Source: Streptomyces sp. G-G2
Lineage (GTDB): Bacteria; Actinomycetota; Actinomycetes; Streptomycetales; Streptomycetaceae
Assembly: GCF_030063135.1 (NCBI RefSeq)
Contig: NZ_JASISO010000011.1
Span: 62,001 to 126,000, forward strand
DNA length: 64,000 nucleotides
Direction: 5' to 3'
Part shown: piece by piece, positions 53,962 to 62,432 of the stretch
How the letters are laid out: every line of letters begins with the position of its first letter
Position numbering within the stretch: the first letter of the stretch is position 1
Position numbers and translations under genes: made by a program
The notes under the pieces: generated by a model
Databases searched by the model: none
Told to the model about the DNA's origin: nothing
The model's input: only the letters and a program-made list of their open reading frames with translations

Positions 53962-55541
53962 CGGCCCTGTACGCGGCCGCCGCGTCCGCCGCGTCCGCCG
54001 CCGCCCCGCAGCCGGGCGCGGCCGCTCTGGTCCAGTCCGTCGACTGGCTCGCGATCGCGCCCGTGGTCATCACAGCCGCCGTCGGCCTGGTCATCCTGGT
54101 CGCCGACCTCTTCGTACCCGAGCGGAAGAAGCCCCTGCTCGGCTGGACCGCCGTCGCGGGCCTCGCCGTCGCCACCCTCGCGCTGCTGCCGCTGCGCGCC
54201 GGGGACCGCGCCACCTTCTGCCTCACCGGCGACGCGGGCGCCTGCAGCTACACCGTCGACCACTTCGCGCTGGTCGTGCAGTTCCTGGTGCTGGGCGGCG
54301 CCCTGGTCACGGCCCTGCTGTCGGTCACCGCCGTCGAGGAGAGCAGGCTCCCGGCCGGGGAGTTCTGGTTCCTGCTGCTGTCCTCCGCCGCGGGAGCCGC
54401 GCTGCTGCCCGCCGCACGCGACCTCGCGACCCTCATCGTCGCCCTCGAAGTCGCCTCGCTGCCCGCCTTCGCCCTGGTGGGCCTGCGCCGGGGCGACCGG
54501 CTCTCCTCCGAGGCCGCCCTCAAGTTCTTCCTGTCCTCGGTGACGGCCACCGCCGTCTCCCTGCTCGGCGTCAGCTTCGTCTACGCCGCCACGGGCAGCC
54601 TGCACCTGACCCGGGTGGCCGAAGGCCTCCAGGACGTCCCCGCGCAACTCGACACCCTGGCCATGGCGGGCGTCGCGCTCACCCTCGTCGGCTTCGCCTT
54701 CAAGACGGCCGCCGTCCCCTTCCACTTCTGGGTCCCCGACACCTACGTCGGCGCCCCGCTGCCCATCGCCGCCTACCTGTCCGTCATCGGCAAGGCGGTC
54801 GGCTTCACCGGCCTCATCCTCGTCACCGTGATCGCCTTCCCGGCGTACTCCGACGTCTGGGGCCCGGCCCTCGCCGTGCTGGCCGCGCTCACCATGACCC
54901 TGGGCAACGCCGCCGCGCTGCGCCAGGCCAAGGACCGTGCCCACGGCGCGGTCCGCCTCCTCGCCTGGTCCTCCGTCGGCCAGGCCGGTTACCTGCTGGT
55001 CCCGATCGCGGCCGCCGCCTACGCGGGCCGGGACCAGATCGGCGCCACGGTCGCCTACGCCCTCATGTACGCCGCGGTGAACCTGGGCGCCTTCGCCGTC
55101 GTCGCCCTGGTGGCCCGTACGAGTCCGCGCGGCCGGATCGACGACTTCCGCGGTCTGTACGCGACGCGGCCCTTCGCCGCCCTGTCGCTGGCCTTCTTCC
55201 TGCTCTGCCTGGCGGGCCTGCCCCCGGGCATCATCGGTCTCTTCGCCAAGGTCACCGTCTTCCGCTCGGCCGTCGACGCCGGGCTGGGTTGGCTCGCGGT
55301 CGTCATGGCGGTCAACGTGGTCGTGGCGCTCTTCTACTACCTCCAGTGGACGGCGCTGCTCTTCCGCACCCCGACCCCGGTCGAGGGCGCGGACGCCGCG
55401 GCCGCCCCGGTGGCATCCCGCCCCAAGGCCCCGCTGCCCGTCATGGCGGCCATCGTCATCACCGCTGTCGTCGCTCTTGTGTTGTCCGGCGCCCCTCAGC
55501 TGGTACTACGTTTCGCGTCCACCGGCCTGTTCCCGAAGTAA
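53958..55541 (+). CDS. nuoN2: Complex I-like subunit N, second cluster
   Basis: The 527-residue NuoN-like antiporter subunit has about 14 hydrophobic segments. It shows [20 protein letters not shown] (Glu), [20 protein letters not shown] (Lys) and [17 protein letters not shown]. It is the last gene of the second cluster. The ATG at 53958 has an AGGAGG site (53946-53951) and overlaps the nuoM2 stop. No clear hairpin follows; the next 370 bases are very GC-rich and repetitive up to htpX, so read-through is possible. Confidence 0.93.
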   Translation: MTALYAAAASAASAAAPQPGAAALVQSVDWLAIAPVVITAAVGLVILVADLFVPERKKPLLGWTAVAGLAVATLALLPLRAGDRATFCLTGDAGACSYTVDHFALVVQFLVLGGALVTALLSVTAVEESRLPAGEFWFLLLSSAAGAALLPAARDLATLIVALEVASLPAFALVGLRRGDRLSSEAALKFFLSSVTATAVSLLGVSFVYAATGSLHLTRVAEGLQDVPAQLDTLAMAGVALTLVGFAFKTAAVPFHFWVPDTYVGAPLPIAAYLSVIGKAVGFTGLILVTVIAFPAYSDVWGPALAVLAALTMTLGNAAALRQAKDRAHGAVRLLAWSSVGQAGYLLVPIAAAAYAGRDQIGATVAYALMYAAVNLGAFAVVALVARTSPRGRIDDFRGLYATRPFAALSLAFFLLCLAGLPPGIIGLFAKVTVFRSAVDAGLGWLAVVMAVNVVVALFYYLQWTALLFRTPTPVEGADAAAAPVASRPKAPLPVMAAIVITAVVALVLSGAPQLVLRFASTGLFPK

Positions 55542-55911
55542 CCCGTACGGAGTAACACCCGCCCCGAGGCCCGGCCCCGCGGCCTCCCGGCCGCCCCCGG
55601 GCCGCCCCGCGGCGCCGCCCCCCCCGGCCCCCGGGACACCGCCCCCGCGTCCCCGCCCGGGCCGCCGTCCGGGACGGGGCGGGAACCCGTCGCCCCCGCC
55701 TGGCGTTGACCAGGAAGGGAGGGTCCACTGGACCGGAGACCCTCCGACCCCCGGACCCTCCGACCCGCGGACCCCCGGACCCGCGGACCCCGGATCCGCG
55801 GCCCCCCGACCTGGATCCGCCGACCCGCGATCCGCGGACCCGCGATCCGCAGGCCCACGATCCACCGATCCCGGACGGGTTCCCCCTGCCGCACCACTTG
55901 GAGGGCGCACC
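55542..55911. other. 370-base low-complexity spacer between nuoN2 and htpX
   Basis: No separate gene is seen. The left part is nearly pure G/C. From about 55739 to 55875 there is a degenerate repeat of GACCCGCGATCCGCG type, with two clean 15-bp units at 55822-55836 and 55837-55851. The htpX frame stays open back through the repeats, but there is no good start or conserved sequence, so I treat it as non-coding. The htpX ribosome-binding site GGAGGG is at its right end. Confidence 0.65.
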
Positions 55912-56775
55912 GTGCACCGCCGACACAACGGGCTGAAGACCGCCGTACTCCTCGGCGGACTGTCGGCACTCATCATCGTCATCGGCAGCCTCTTCGGCCG
56001 GACCGGCCTCGTCGTGGCCGTGCTCGTCGCCCTCGGGACGAACGCGTACGCGTACTGGAACAGCGACAAGCTGGCTCTGCGCGCGATGCGCGCCCGCCCC
56101 GTCAGCGAGTTCGAGGCCCCCGAGCTGTACCGGATGGTCCGCGAGCTCTCGACCTCCGCGCGCCAGCCGATGCCCCGCCTGTACATCTCCCCGACCGAGG
56201 CCCCCAACGCCTTCGCCACCGGCCGCAACCCGCGCAACGCCGCCGTGTGCTGCACCGAAGGCATCCTGCGCATCCTCGACGAACGCGAGCTGCGCGGGGT
56301 CATCGGGCACGAGCTGAGCCACGTCTACAACCGGGACATCCTCATCTCCTCGGTCGCCGGAGCCCTCGCCTCCGTGATCATGTTCCTGGTGAACTTCGCC
56401 TGGCTGATCCCGGTCGGCCGCTCCAACGACAACGAGGGCCCGGGCATCTTCGGCATGCTGCTGATCATGATCCTCGGTCCGGTCGCCGCGTCCGTGATCC
56501 AGCTGGCCATCAGCCGCTCCCGCGAGTACGAGGCGGACGCCTCCGGAGCCCAGCTCACCGGCGACCCGCTGGCCCTCGCCAGCGCGCTGCGCAAGCTCGA
56601 CGCCGGGACCAAACAGCTCCCGCTGCCCCCCGAGCCCCGCCTGGAGACCGCGAGCCACATGATGATCGCGAATCCCTTCCGTCCGGGCGAAGGAATGTCC
56701 AGAATGTTCTCGACCCACCCCCCGATGGCCGAGCGCATCGCCCGGCTCGAACAGATGGCAGGCCGTCAGCAGTGA
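55912..56775 (+). CDS. htpX: HtpX-type membrane zinc metalloprotease
   Basis: The 287-residue M48 protease degrades damaged or misfolded membrane proteins. Two N-terminal hydrophobic segments (about 9-28 and 30-48) are followed by the catalytic motif [11 protein letters not shown] (His133, Glu134, His137) and two more segments (about 143-168 and 178-200). The third zinc ligand is Glu205 in [25 protein letters not shown] near the end is the usual HtpX finish. The GTG at 55912 is chosen because GGAGGG lies 7 bases upstream and it gives a normal N-terminus. The stop overlaps the next gene by four bases. Confidence 0.94.
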   Translation: MHRRHNGLKTAVLLGGLSALIIVIGSLFGRTGLVVAVLVALGTNAYAYWNSDKLALRAMRARPVSEFEAPELYRMVRELSTSARQPMPRLYISPTEAPNAFATGRNPRNAAVCCTEGILRILDERELRGVIGHELSHVYNRDILISSVAGALASVIMFLVNFAWLIPVGRSNDNEGPGIFGMLLIMILGPVAASVIQLAISRSREYEADASGAQLTGDPLALASALRKLDAGTKQLPLPPEPRLETASHMMIANPFRPGEGMSRMFSTHPPMAERIARLEQMAGRQQ

Positions 56776-57164
56776 AAACCATCCTGAACATCATCTGGCT
56801 CGTGTTGAGCGGCTTCTGGCTCTGCGTGGGCTACGCCTTGGCGGGCCTGATCCTTTGCGTCACGATCATCGGCATCCCGTTCGGCATAGCGGCCTTCCGG
56901 ATCGCGGTCTACGCCCTGTGGCCCTTCGGCTACACCACGGTCGAGCGCCGCGACGCGGGCGCCCCGTCCTGCGTCGGCAACGTCCTGTGGCTGGTCCTCG
57001 CGGGCTGGTGGCTGGCCCTCGGCCACATCGTCACCGGCCTGGCGCTGTGCGTCACGATCATCGGGATCCCGTTCGGCATCGCCAACTTCAAGATGGTCCC
57101 GCTCGCGCTGCTCCCGCTGGGCCGCGAGATCGTCCCGACGGACGCGCCCTTCGCCTCGCGCTGA
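56772..57164 (+). CDS. YccF domain inner membrane protein
   Basis: The 130-residue product consists of two YccF (DUF307) repeats. Each has a hydrophobic part ending in the nearly identical signature [13 protein letters not shown] (residues about 28-40 and 96-108). This internal duplication is normal for the family. The function is unknown. The GTG overlaps the htpX stop (GTGA), so it is translated with htpX and may act with it in membrane quality control, which is inference. A small 6-bp hairpin (CGCCCC/GGGGCG, 57165-57178) follows directly. Confidence 0.92.
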   Translation: MKTILNIIWLVLSGFWLCVGYALAGLILCVTIIGIPFGIAAFRIAVYALWPFGYTTVERRDAGAPSCVGNVLWLVLAGWWLALGHIVTGLALCVTIIGIPFGIANFKMVPLALLPLGREIVPTDAPFASR

Positions 57165-57190
57165 CGCCCCCAGGGGCGCCGGAGCCGATG

Positions 57191-57232
57191 CCCGTACGGG
57201 CTGATCCCGGTACGGGCTGATCCCCGTACGGG
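57191..57232. repeat. Three 16-bp units around CCCGTACGGG
   Basis: GATCCCCGTACGGGCT-like units lie at about 57188, 57203 and 57218, each with a small palindrome (CCCGTACGGG or CCGGTACGGG). Weaker related pieces (GAGCGCCCGTACGAGCG) continue to 57290. No gene is seen between 57165 and 57387. Confidence 0.65.
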
Positions 57233-57322
57233 CGCCCGCGCCGATCCCGTAACGAGCGTCCGCGACGAGCGCCCGTACGAGCGTCCGTAGCGAGCTCCCG
57301 AACGGGGTGCGGGCCGGTCTTT

Positions 57323-57328
57323 TATACT
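57323..57328 (+). promoter_or_regulatory. Possible -10 box of the glycosyltransferase gene
   Basis: TATACT in an AT-rich island (TTTTATACTGG), 60 bases before the start codon. No good -35 box is seen at 17-18 bases upstream. Confidence 0.4.
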
Positions 57329-57387
57329 GGGGTTCCGCTCTTGACGCCCAAGGGCACCCCACGTCGAAACCCTGGACAGGATTTCCG

Positions 57388-58467
57388 ATGTCGGCAGCGC
57401 CCTTCCCGACCACCCTCTCGGTCGTCGTTCCCATGTACAACGAAGAGGAAGCCCTCCCGGCCCTCGTGGAGCGCCTGCGCCCGGCCCTCGACGGTACGGG
57501 CGTCGGCTACGAGGTCATCGCCGTCGACGACGGCAGCACCGACCGCACCGCCGCGCTGCTGGAGGAGTTCCGGGAGACCTGGCCCGAGCTGCGCGTCATC
57601 GGCCTGCGCGGCAACTCCGGCCACCAGGCCGCCCTGACCGCCGGGCTGCACGGCTCCAAGGGCGCGTACGTCGCGAGCATCGACGCCGACCTCCAGGACC
57701 CGCCGGAGAAGGTGCCGGAGATGCTCGACCTGGCCGTCGCCGAAGGCCTCGACATCGTCTACGGCGTCCGCGCCGACCGGAGCGCCGATTCCGGCTTCAA
57801 GCGCCGTACCGCCGGCCTCTACTACTGGCTGATGCGCCGCATCGTCGGCAAGCAGGTCCCCGCCCAGGCCGGTGACTTCCGGCTGCTCAGCCGCGAGGCC
57901 GTCGAAGCGCTCAAGGCGCTCCCGGACCAGCACCAGGTGTACCGGCTGCTCGTGCCGTGGCTGGGCTTCCCCAGCGGTCAGGTCAGCTACCAGCGCGAGG
58001 AGCGGGTGGCGGGGGAGACCAAGTACCCGCTGAGCAAGATGATCCGGCTCGCGGTCGACAGCATCACCAATTTCTCCGCCGCCCCGCTGCGCCTGGCGAC
58101 GTGGCTCGGGGTGTTCAGCTTCTTCTCCTGCTTCGTGATGATGGCCGTCACCTTCGTCGTCTGGTTCGTCGGGCACACCGTCCCCGGCTGGACCTCGCTC
58201 TTCGTGGTGATGCTCTTCCTCGGCGGCGTACAGCTGATATGCGTCGGGCTGCTCGGCGAGTACATCGGGCGCATCTACACCGCCGTGCAGCGCCGCCCCA
58301 CGTTCTTCGTCGGCCACGACACGGACACCGGCACGGGCACGGACACCGGCACGGGCACGCATACCGCCACGGGCACCCACCGGAGCGCGCCCAGAACCGG
58401 CACCGGCACCGGCGCCGCCGCCGGCACCGACACCGGCGGCGCCAAGGACCGCGAGCCCGCCCGCTAG
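57388..58467 (+). CDS. Family 2 glycosyltransferase (DPM1/GtrB-like) with Thr/Gly tail
   Basis: The 359-residue product has a GT-A domain: LSVVVPMYNEEEALPALVER at the start, AVDDGSTDRTAALLEEF with the nucleotide-binding Asp residues, ASIDADLQDPPEKVPEM with the DxD-like motif, and QAGDFRLLSREAV and HQVYRLLVPWLGF. Two hydrophobic segments follow (about 235-262 and 270-295). This is the pattern of dolichol/polyprenyl-phosphate sugar transferases that load a sugar on a membrane lipid. The last 45 residues are a Thr/Gly/Asp-rich repeat (TGTGTDTGTGTHTATGTH) of unknown role. The ATG at 57388 follows GGACAGGA. The stop is shared as CTAG with the convergent gene. Confidence 0.9.
   Translation: MSAAPFPTTLSVVVPMYNEEEALPALVERLRPALDGTGVGYEVIAVDDGSTDRTAALLEEFRETWPELRVIGLRGNSGHQAALTAGLHGSKGAYVASIDADLQDPPEKVPEMLDLAVAEGLDIVYGVRADRSADSGFKRRTAGLYYWLMRRIVGKQVPAQAGDFRLLSREAVEALKALPDQHQVYRLLVPWLGFPSGQVSYQREERVAGETKYPLSKMIRLAVDSITNFSAAPLRLATWLGVFSFFSCFVMMAVTFVVWFVGHTVPGWTSLFVVMLFLGGVQLICVGLLGEYIGRIYTAVQRRPTFFVGHDTDTGTGTDTGTGTHTATGTHRSAPRTGTGTGAAAGTDTGGAKDREPAR
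58323..58360. repeat. Short tandem repeat encoding the Thr/Gly tail
   Basis: The 18-bp unit GGACACCGGCACGGGCAC occurs twice in a row, at about 58323 and 58341, with more distant repeats to about 58440. It lies inside the glycosyltransferase gene. Confidence 0.7.
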
Positions 58468-59768
58468 CGCGTCCGCGAGCCGGCCCGCCGTACGCCGTAC
58501 AGCAGCGCCCCGAGCCCCAGCACCCCCGCGCCCGCCACCACCGACGCGGGCGGCAGCGCGCACGCCAGCACCACGCACCCGGCCAGTCCCACCACCGGTA
58601 CGGCGCGGTCCAGCACCCGCCCGCCCAGCGTCCAGGCGGCGGCGTTCGCGATCGCGTAGTACGCCAGCACCCCGAACGACGAGAACCCGATCGCCCCGCG
58701 CAGGTCCACGCACCCGGCCAGCACCGCCACCACCGCACCCACGGCGGCCTCCGCCCGGTGCGGCACCCGGTGGCGCGGATGTACGGCCGCCAGCGCGCGC
58801 GGCAGATGCCCGTCCCTGGCCATCGCCAGGACGGTCCGCGACACCCCCAGCACCAGCGCCAGCAGTGCCCCCACGGCCGCCAGTACCGCACCCGCCCGCA
58901 CCACCGGGGCCAGCCCGCCCCAGCCCGCCGCCCGCACCGCGTCGGACAGCGGGGCCGCCGACGCCGCCAGGCCGTCCGTCCCCAGAACGGATAGCACGGC
59001 CACCGTCACCGCCGCGTAGACGCTCAGCGCGATCCCCAGCGCCACCGGCACCGCACGCGGGATGGTCCGCTCCGGATCCCGCACCTCCTCGCCCAGGGTG
59101 GTGATCCGCGCGTACCCCGCGAACGCGAAGAAGAGCAGCCCGGCCCCTTCCAGCAGCCCCCGGACCCCCCACGCCCCGCCGCCCCACGGCGAGCCGGCCG
59201 CGCCGGAGGTCAGGCACAGCGCCACGACCCCGGCGAGCACCGCCAGTACCGCCGCCACGATCACCCGGGCGATCCGGGCCGACTTCCGCACGCCCCCGTA
59301 CCCCGCGGCCGTCACCGCCACCACCGCCGCGACGGCCACCACGTGTTCCCGCCCCGGCCACAGGTAGGCGCCCACGGTCAGCGCCATCGCCGCGCACGAG
59401 GCGGTCTTGCCGATCACGAACCCCCAGCCCGCCAGGTACCCCCAGAACGGTCCGAGCCGTTCGCGCCCGTACACGTACGTCCCCCCGGACGAGGGGTACC
59501 GGGCGGCCAGCCGGGCCGAGGAGCGCGCGTTGCAGTACGCCACCACCGCGGCCACGCCGAGCGCGCCGAGCAGCGCCCCGCCCGCCGCCCGGGCCGCGGG
59601 CGCGAGCGCGGCGAAGATCCCGGCCCCGACCATCGCCCCCAGCCCGACGACGACCGCGTCGGTCACCCCCAGCCGGCGCTCCAGCCGCCCACCCGCCGCG
59701 CCACCCTCATCCGCACCCGCACCCGCACCCGCACCTGATCCCGCATCCGCACCCGCGTCGTTCGTCAC
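58464..59768 (-). CDS. APC family amino acid permease
   Basis: The 434-residue membrane protein has about 12 hydrophobic segments. It starts the transport domain with VVVGLGAMVGAGIFAALAPA, the usual unwound first helix of APC transporters (GxG), and has ARYPSSGGTYVYGRERLGPF and LFFAFAGYARITTLGEEVRD as further family marks. It takes up amino acids or related compounds; the substrate is unknown. The N-terminal 28 residues are a Gly/Ala/Asp-rich head. The GTG lies 10 bases after the SulP gene's stop on the same strand, so the two form an operon. No clear ribosome-binding site is present, which points to reinitiation. Confidence 0.88.
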   Translation of the reverse strand: MTNDAGADAGSGAGAGAGADEGGAAGGRLERRLGVTDAVVVGLGAMVGAGIFAALAPAARAAGGALLGALGVAAVVAYCNARSSARLAARYPSSGGTYVYGRERLGPFWGYLAGWGFVIGKTASCAAMALTVGAYLWPGREHVVAVAAVVAVTAAGYGGVRKSARIARVIVAAVLAVLAGVVALCLTSGAAGSPWGGGAWGVRGLLEGAGLLFFAFAGYARITTLGEEVRDPERTIPRAVPVALGIALSVYAAVTVAVLSVLGTDGLAASAAPLSDAVRAAGWGGLAPVVRAGAVLAAVGALLALVLGVSRTVLAMARDGHLPRALAAVHPRHRVPHRAEAAVGAVVAVLAGCVDLRGAIGFSSFGVLAYYAIANAAAWTLGGRVLDRAVPVVGLAGCVVLACALPPASVVAGAGVLGLGALLYGVRRAGSRTR

Positions 59769-59778
59769 GCGCGGGACC

Positions 59779-61236
59779 CTAACCCGTCCCGGTGACGCTC
59801 CCGTGACCGTGGCCTGAACCGGCGGCGGCGGTGGCGGCGGCCCGCTGCGCCTGCCACCCGTCGAGCGCCGCCATGCAGGCGTGGTCGAGGTGACGCACCC
59901 CGGTCAAGTCGACCCGTACGGGCTGGTCCCCGGGCAGCGCGTCCAGTACGTCGAGCAGCCGGGGCAGCCGCAGGAAGCTCGCGTTCCCCGCCACCCGCAC
60001 GCACAGCACCTCGCCCTCCCAGACCTCCTCCACCTGCATGCTGGAGGTCTCCCACGCCGCCTTGGCCACCGCGAGCGCCAGCCCCACCAGCACCCCCTCG
60101 AAGAGGTTGGTGGCCACGACCGCCCCCGCCGTCGCCACCAGCACCACCGCCTCCCCGGGGTGTGAGCGCCACAGCGCCGCCACCCCGCGCACCGGAAGCA
60201 GCTTCCAGCCCGCGTGCAGGAGTACGCCCGCCAGCGCGGCCAGCGGTACGACGGCCAGCGCGTGCGGCAGCAGCACGGCGAACAGCAGCAGCCAGACCCC
60301 GTGCAGCACCCGGGCCGCCCGGGTCCGGGCCCCCGCCTCCACATTGGCCGCGCTGCGCACGATCACGGCGGTCATCGGGAGCGCGCCGAGCAGCCCGCAC
60401 ACCGCGTTCCCGGCGCCCTGGGCGATCAGCTCGCGGTCGTAGTCGGTGCGCGGGCCGTCGTGCATGCGGTCCACGGCGGCGGCGCTGAAGAGGGTCTCGG
60501 CGGAGGCGATGAGCGCGAAGGCGATCACGGTCCCCACCGCCCCCGCGGAGCCCAGTACGGCGAACTCGCCCCAGCCCGGCGCCGCTACGGCGTCCAGCAC
60601 CCCCCGCACCTCGATCCGTGCCACCGGCAGCCGCAGCAGCGCCGCGGCCCCGGTGGCCGCCACGACCGCGACGAGCGCTCCCGGCACCACCCGGACGGCG
60701 TCCGGCATTCGCCGCCAGCCCGCCGTCACCAGCACGGTCGCGGCCCCCAGCGCGACGGCCGCCCAGTCCGCCTGCGCCGCCAGCCGCACCAGCCCCCCGA
60801 ACTTCTCCAGGGTCGGTCCGGGCGCCTCCACCCCGGCCGCGGCATAGAGCTGCCCGGTGATCAGTACGAGCCCGATCCCGGCCAGCATCCCCTGCACCAC
60901 GGCCACCGAGACCGCCCGGAACCACCGGCCCAGGCGCAGCGCGCCCATGCAGAGTTGGAGCAGCCCGGCCGCCAGGACCAGCACCCCGAGCGCGGCCACG
61001 CCGTACGCCCGCACCGCCTCGTAGACCAGCACGGTGAGCCCCGCCGCCGGACCGCTGACCTGGAGCGAACTCCCGCGGAACCAGCCGGTGACGAGCCCGC
61101 CCACCACCCCGGTGACGATCCCCAGCTCGGCGGGCACCCCCGAGGCGACCGCCACCCCCGCACAGAGCGGCAACGCCACCAGCGCGACCACGACGGACGC
61201 TCCCAAGTCCGCACGGAAAGTGCCGTCCCCTGGCAT
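59779..61236 (-). CDS. SulP family anion transporter with STAS domain
   Basis: The 485-residue protein has a SulP transport domain with about 12-14 segments: DLGASVVVALVALPLCAGVA near the start (the SulP loop), SLQVSGPAAGLTVLVYEAV, and a central IASAETLFSAAAVDRM. A C-terminal STAS domain begins near residue 375 (VEEVWEGEVLCVRVAGNASF) and has VDLTGVRHLDHACMAALDG, with Thr in place of the usual Ser of the DxSG-type motif. SulP proteins carry sulfate, bicarbonate or other anions. No carbonic anhydrase is fused or adjacent, so the substrate is open. The ATG at 61234-61236 follows AGGGGGT. Confidence 0.9.
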   Translation of the reverse strand: MPGDGTFRADLGASVVVALVALPLCAGVAVASGVPAELGIVTGVVGGLVTGWFRGSSLQVSGPAAGLTVLVYEAVRAYGVAALGVLVLAAGLLQLCMGALRLGRWFRAVSVAVVQGMLAGIGLVLITGQLYAAAGVEAPGPTLEKFGGLVRLAAQADWAAVALGAATVLVTAGWRRMPDAVRVVPGALVAVVAATGAAALLRLPVARIEVRGVLDAVAAPGWGEFAVLGSAGAVGTVIAFALIASAETLFSAAAVDRMHDGPRTDYDRELIAQGAGNAVCGLLGALPMTAVIVRSAANVEAGARTRAARVLHGVWLLLFAVLLPHALAVVPLAALAGVLLHAGWKLLPVRGVAALWRSHPGEAVVLVATAGAVVATNLFEGVLVGLALAVAKAAWETSSMQVEEVWEGEVLCVRVAGNASFLRLPRLLDVLDALPGDQPVRVDLTGVRHLDHACMAALDGWQAQRAAATAAAGSGHGHGSVTGTG

Positions 61237-61429
61237 CCGAGACCCCCTGCCCACGCGGTGATGGATGCCCCCAGCGTGCTGGGGCGCACCCCGCGGCTCC
61301 CAGTCCCCACCGAGGCCGCCCCGGGTCCACGCGCCGCACGCACGCGGCGCACACCCCCGCCGAGCGCCACCCCCAGGCGCGAACCCCCGAACACCTGCCC
61401 GGACCGGACCCCGCTCCGGCCGGGAACGG

Positions 61430-61467
61430 CCGAGGGCGCAACGGGAGTCGTCCCGTTGCGCCCTCGG
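61430..61467 (-). terminator. Perfect 17-bp hairpin terminator after yajQ
   Basis: CCGAGGGCGCAACGGGA (61430-61446) pairs perfectly with TCCCGTTGCGCCCTCGG (61451-61467) around a GTCG loop. It lies 19 bases past the yajQ stop on the minus strand. Confidence 0.9.
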
Positions 61468-61485
61468 TGGCCGCGACCATTGGGG

Positions 61486-61974
61486 TCAGCGGTAGTTCAC
61501 GAACTGGATCGCGAAGTCCAGGTCCTTGCCCTTGAGGAGGGTCTGGACTTCCTGGAGGTCGTCGCGGCTCTTCGAGGTGACGCGCAGTTCCTCGCCCTGG
61601 ACCTGGGCCTTGACGGCCTTGGGGCCCTCGTCGCGGATGATCTTCGCGACCTTCTTGGCGTTCTCCTGGGAGATGCCCTCTTCGATCGTGGCGAAGATCT
61701 TGTACTCCTTGCCGGACAGCTGCGGCTCACCGGCGTCCAGCGCCTTCAGCGAGATGCCGCGCTTGATCAGCTTGGTCTCGAACACGTCGAGGATCGCCTT
61801 GACGCGCTCCTCGGAGTTCGCCTCCATGATGATCTTCTCGCCGGACCAGGCGATCGTGGCGCCGGTGCCCTTGAAGTCGTAGCGCTGCGAGAGTTCCTTG
61901 GCGGCCTGGTTGAGGGCGTTGTCGACCTCCTGCCGCTCGACCTTCGAGACGATGTCGAAACTGGAGTCGGCCAT
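61486..61974 (-). CDS. yajQ: YajQ family nucleotide-binding protein
   Basis: The 162-residue product matches YajQ from end to end: [20 protein letters not shown] at the start, [40 protein letters not shown], and FVNYR at the end. Members bind nucleotides; in some bacteria they are cyclic-di-GMP effectors. The ATG at 61972-61974 has GGAGCC about 8 bases upstream. The gene is monocistronic and divergent from the tRNA-Tyr gene. Confidence 0.93.
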   Translation of the reverse strand: MADSSFDIVSKVERQEVDNALNQAAKELSQRYDFKGTGATIAWSGEKIIMEANSEERVKAILDVFETKLIKRGISLKALDAGEPQLSGKEYKIFATIEEGISQENAKKVAKIIRDEGPKAVKAQVQGEELRVTSKSRDDLQEVQTLLKGKDLDFAIQFVNYR

Positions 61975-62176
61975 GTGCTGTGGCTCCTTGAAGTCGGCTG
62001 TGCTGGCCCACAGGGGCACGCGCCGGACAGACCCCGGCCGCGCCGTCAAGCCTAGCCACCACACCCGCCGACGGCGCAGATCAATCCGGTGGCGAAGCAC
62101 CCCTGTCCATCGGGTATCGTTTACGTCGTTGCCAGAGAGCACCGCCGCGAGGCGGAAATCAACGGCAGCCTCCCAT

Positions 62177-62258
62177 GGCGGTGTGCCCGAGTGGCCAATG
62201 GGAACGGACTGTAAATCCGTCGGCTTAGCCTACCCAGGTTCGAATCCTGGCGCCGCCA
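62177..62258 (+). tRNA. tRNA-Tyr (anticodon GTA)
   Basis: The 82-base gene folds as a class II tRNA. The acceptor stem GGCGGTG (62177-62183) pairs with CGCCGCC (62251-62257), followed by discriminator A. The anticodon arm is ACGGA-CTGTAAA-TCCGT, with GTA at 62211-62213. A long variable arm follows, as expected for tyrosine. The T arm is CCAGG-TTCGAAT-CCTGG. No CCA is encoded. A hairpin terminator lies at 62268-62305. Confidence 0.96.
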
Positions 62259-62267
62259 CGCGACGTG

Positions 62268-62305
62268 AGACCCCCGTAATTGCGGAAACGCAGCTGCGGG
62301 GGTCT
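62268..62305 (+). terminator. Hairpin terminator of tRNA-Tyr
   Basis: AGACCCCCG (62268-62276) pairs with CGGGGGTCT (62297-62305), followed by TCTCGTTGT. The loop contains a small TGCG/CGCA pairing. Confidence 0.85.
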
Positions 62306-62432
62306 TCTCGTTGTGCCGACGCCCGCAGACCGCCTCCCGCGTCGCACACCCCGCAGCCGTACGCCGCCACACCGCTGCCGCGCAGAGGGCGTAGCGACCG
62401 CATCGTCGGGCGCCGCCGGTCGTTCAACCCGC

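Noticed and set aside
55477..55911. HtpX with a 145-residue N-terminal extension
   Set aside because: The extension overlaps nuoN2, is low-complexity, has no good start, and HtpX normally begins just before its first membrane segment, which the GTG at 55912 provides.
62280..62432. A longer DUF3574 protein starting at 62280
   Set aside because: That start lies inside the tRNA terminator, and the added residues are Arg/Pro-rich without a signal-like pattern; the GTG at 62433 directly precedes the membrane segment.
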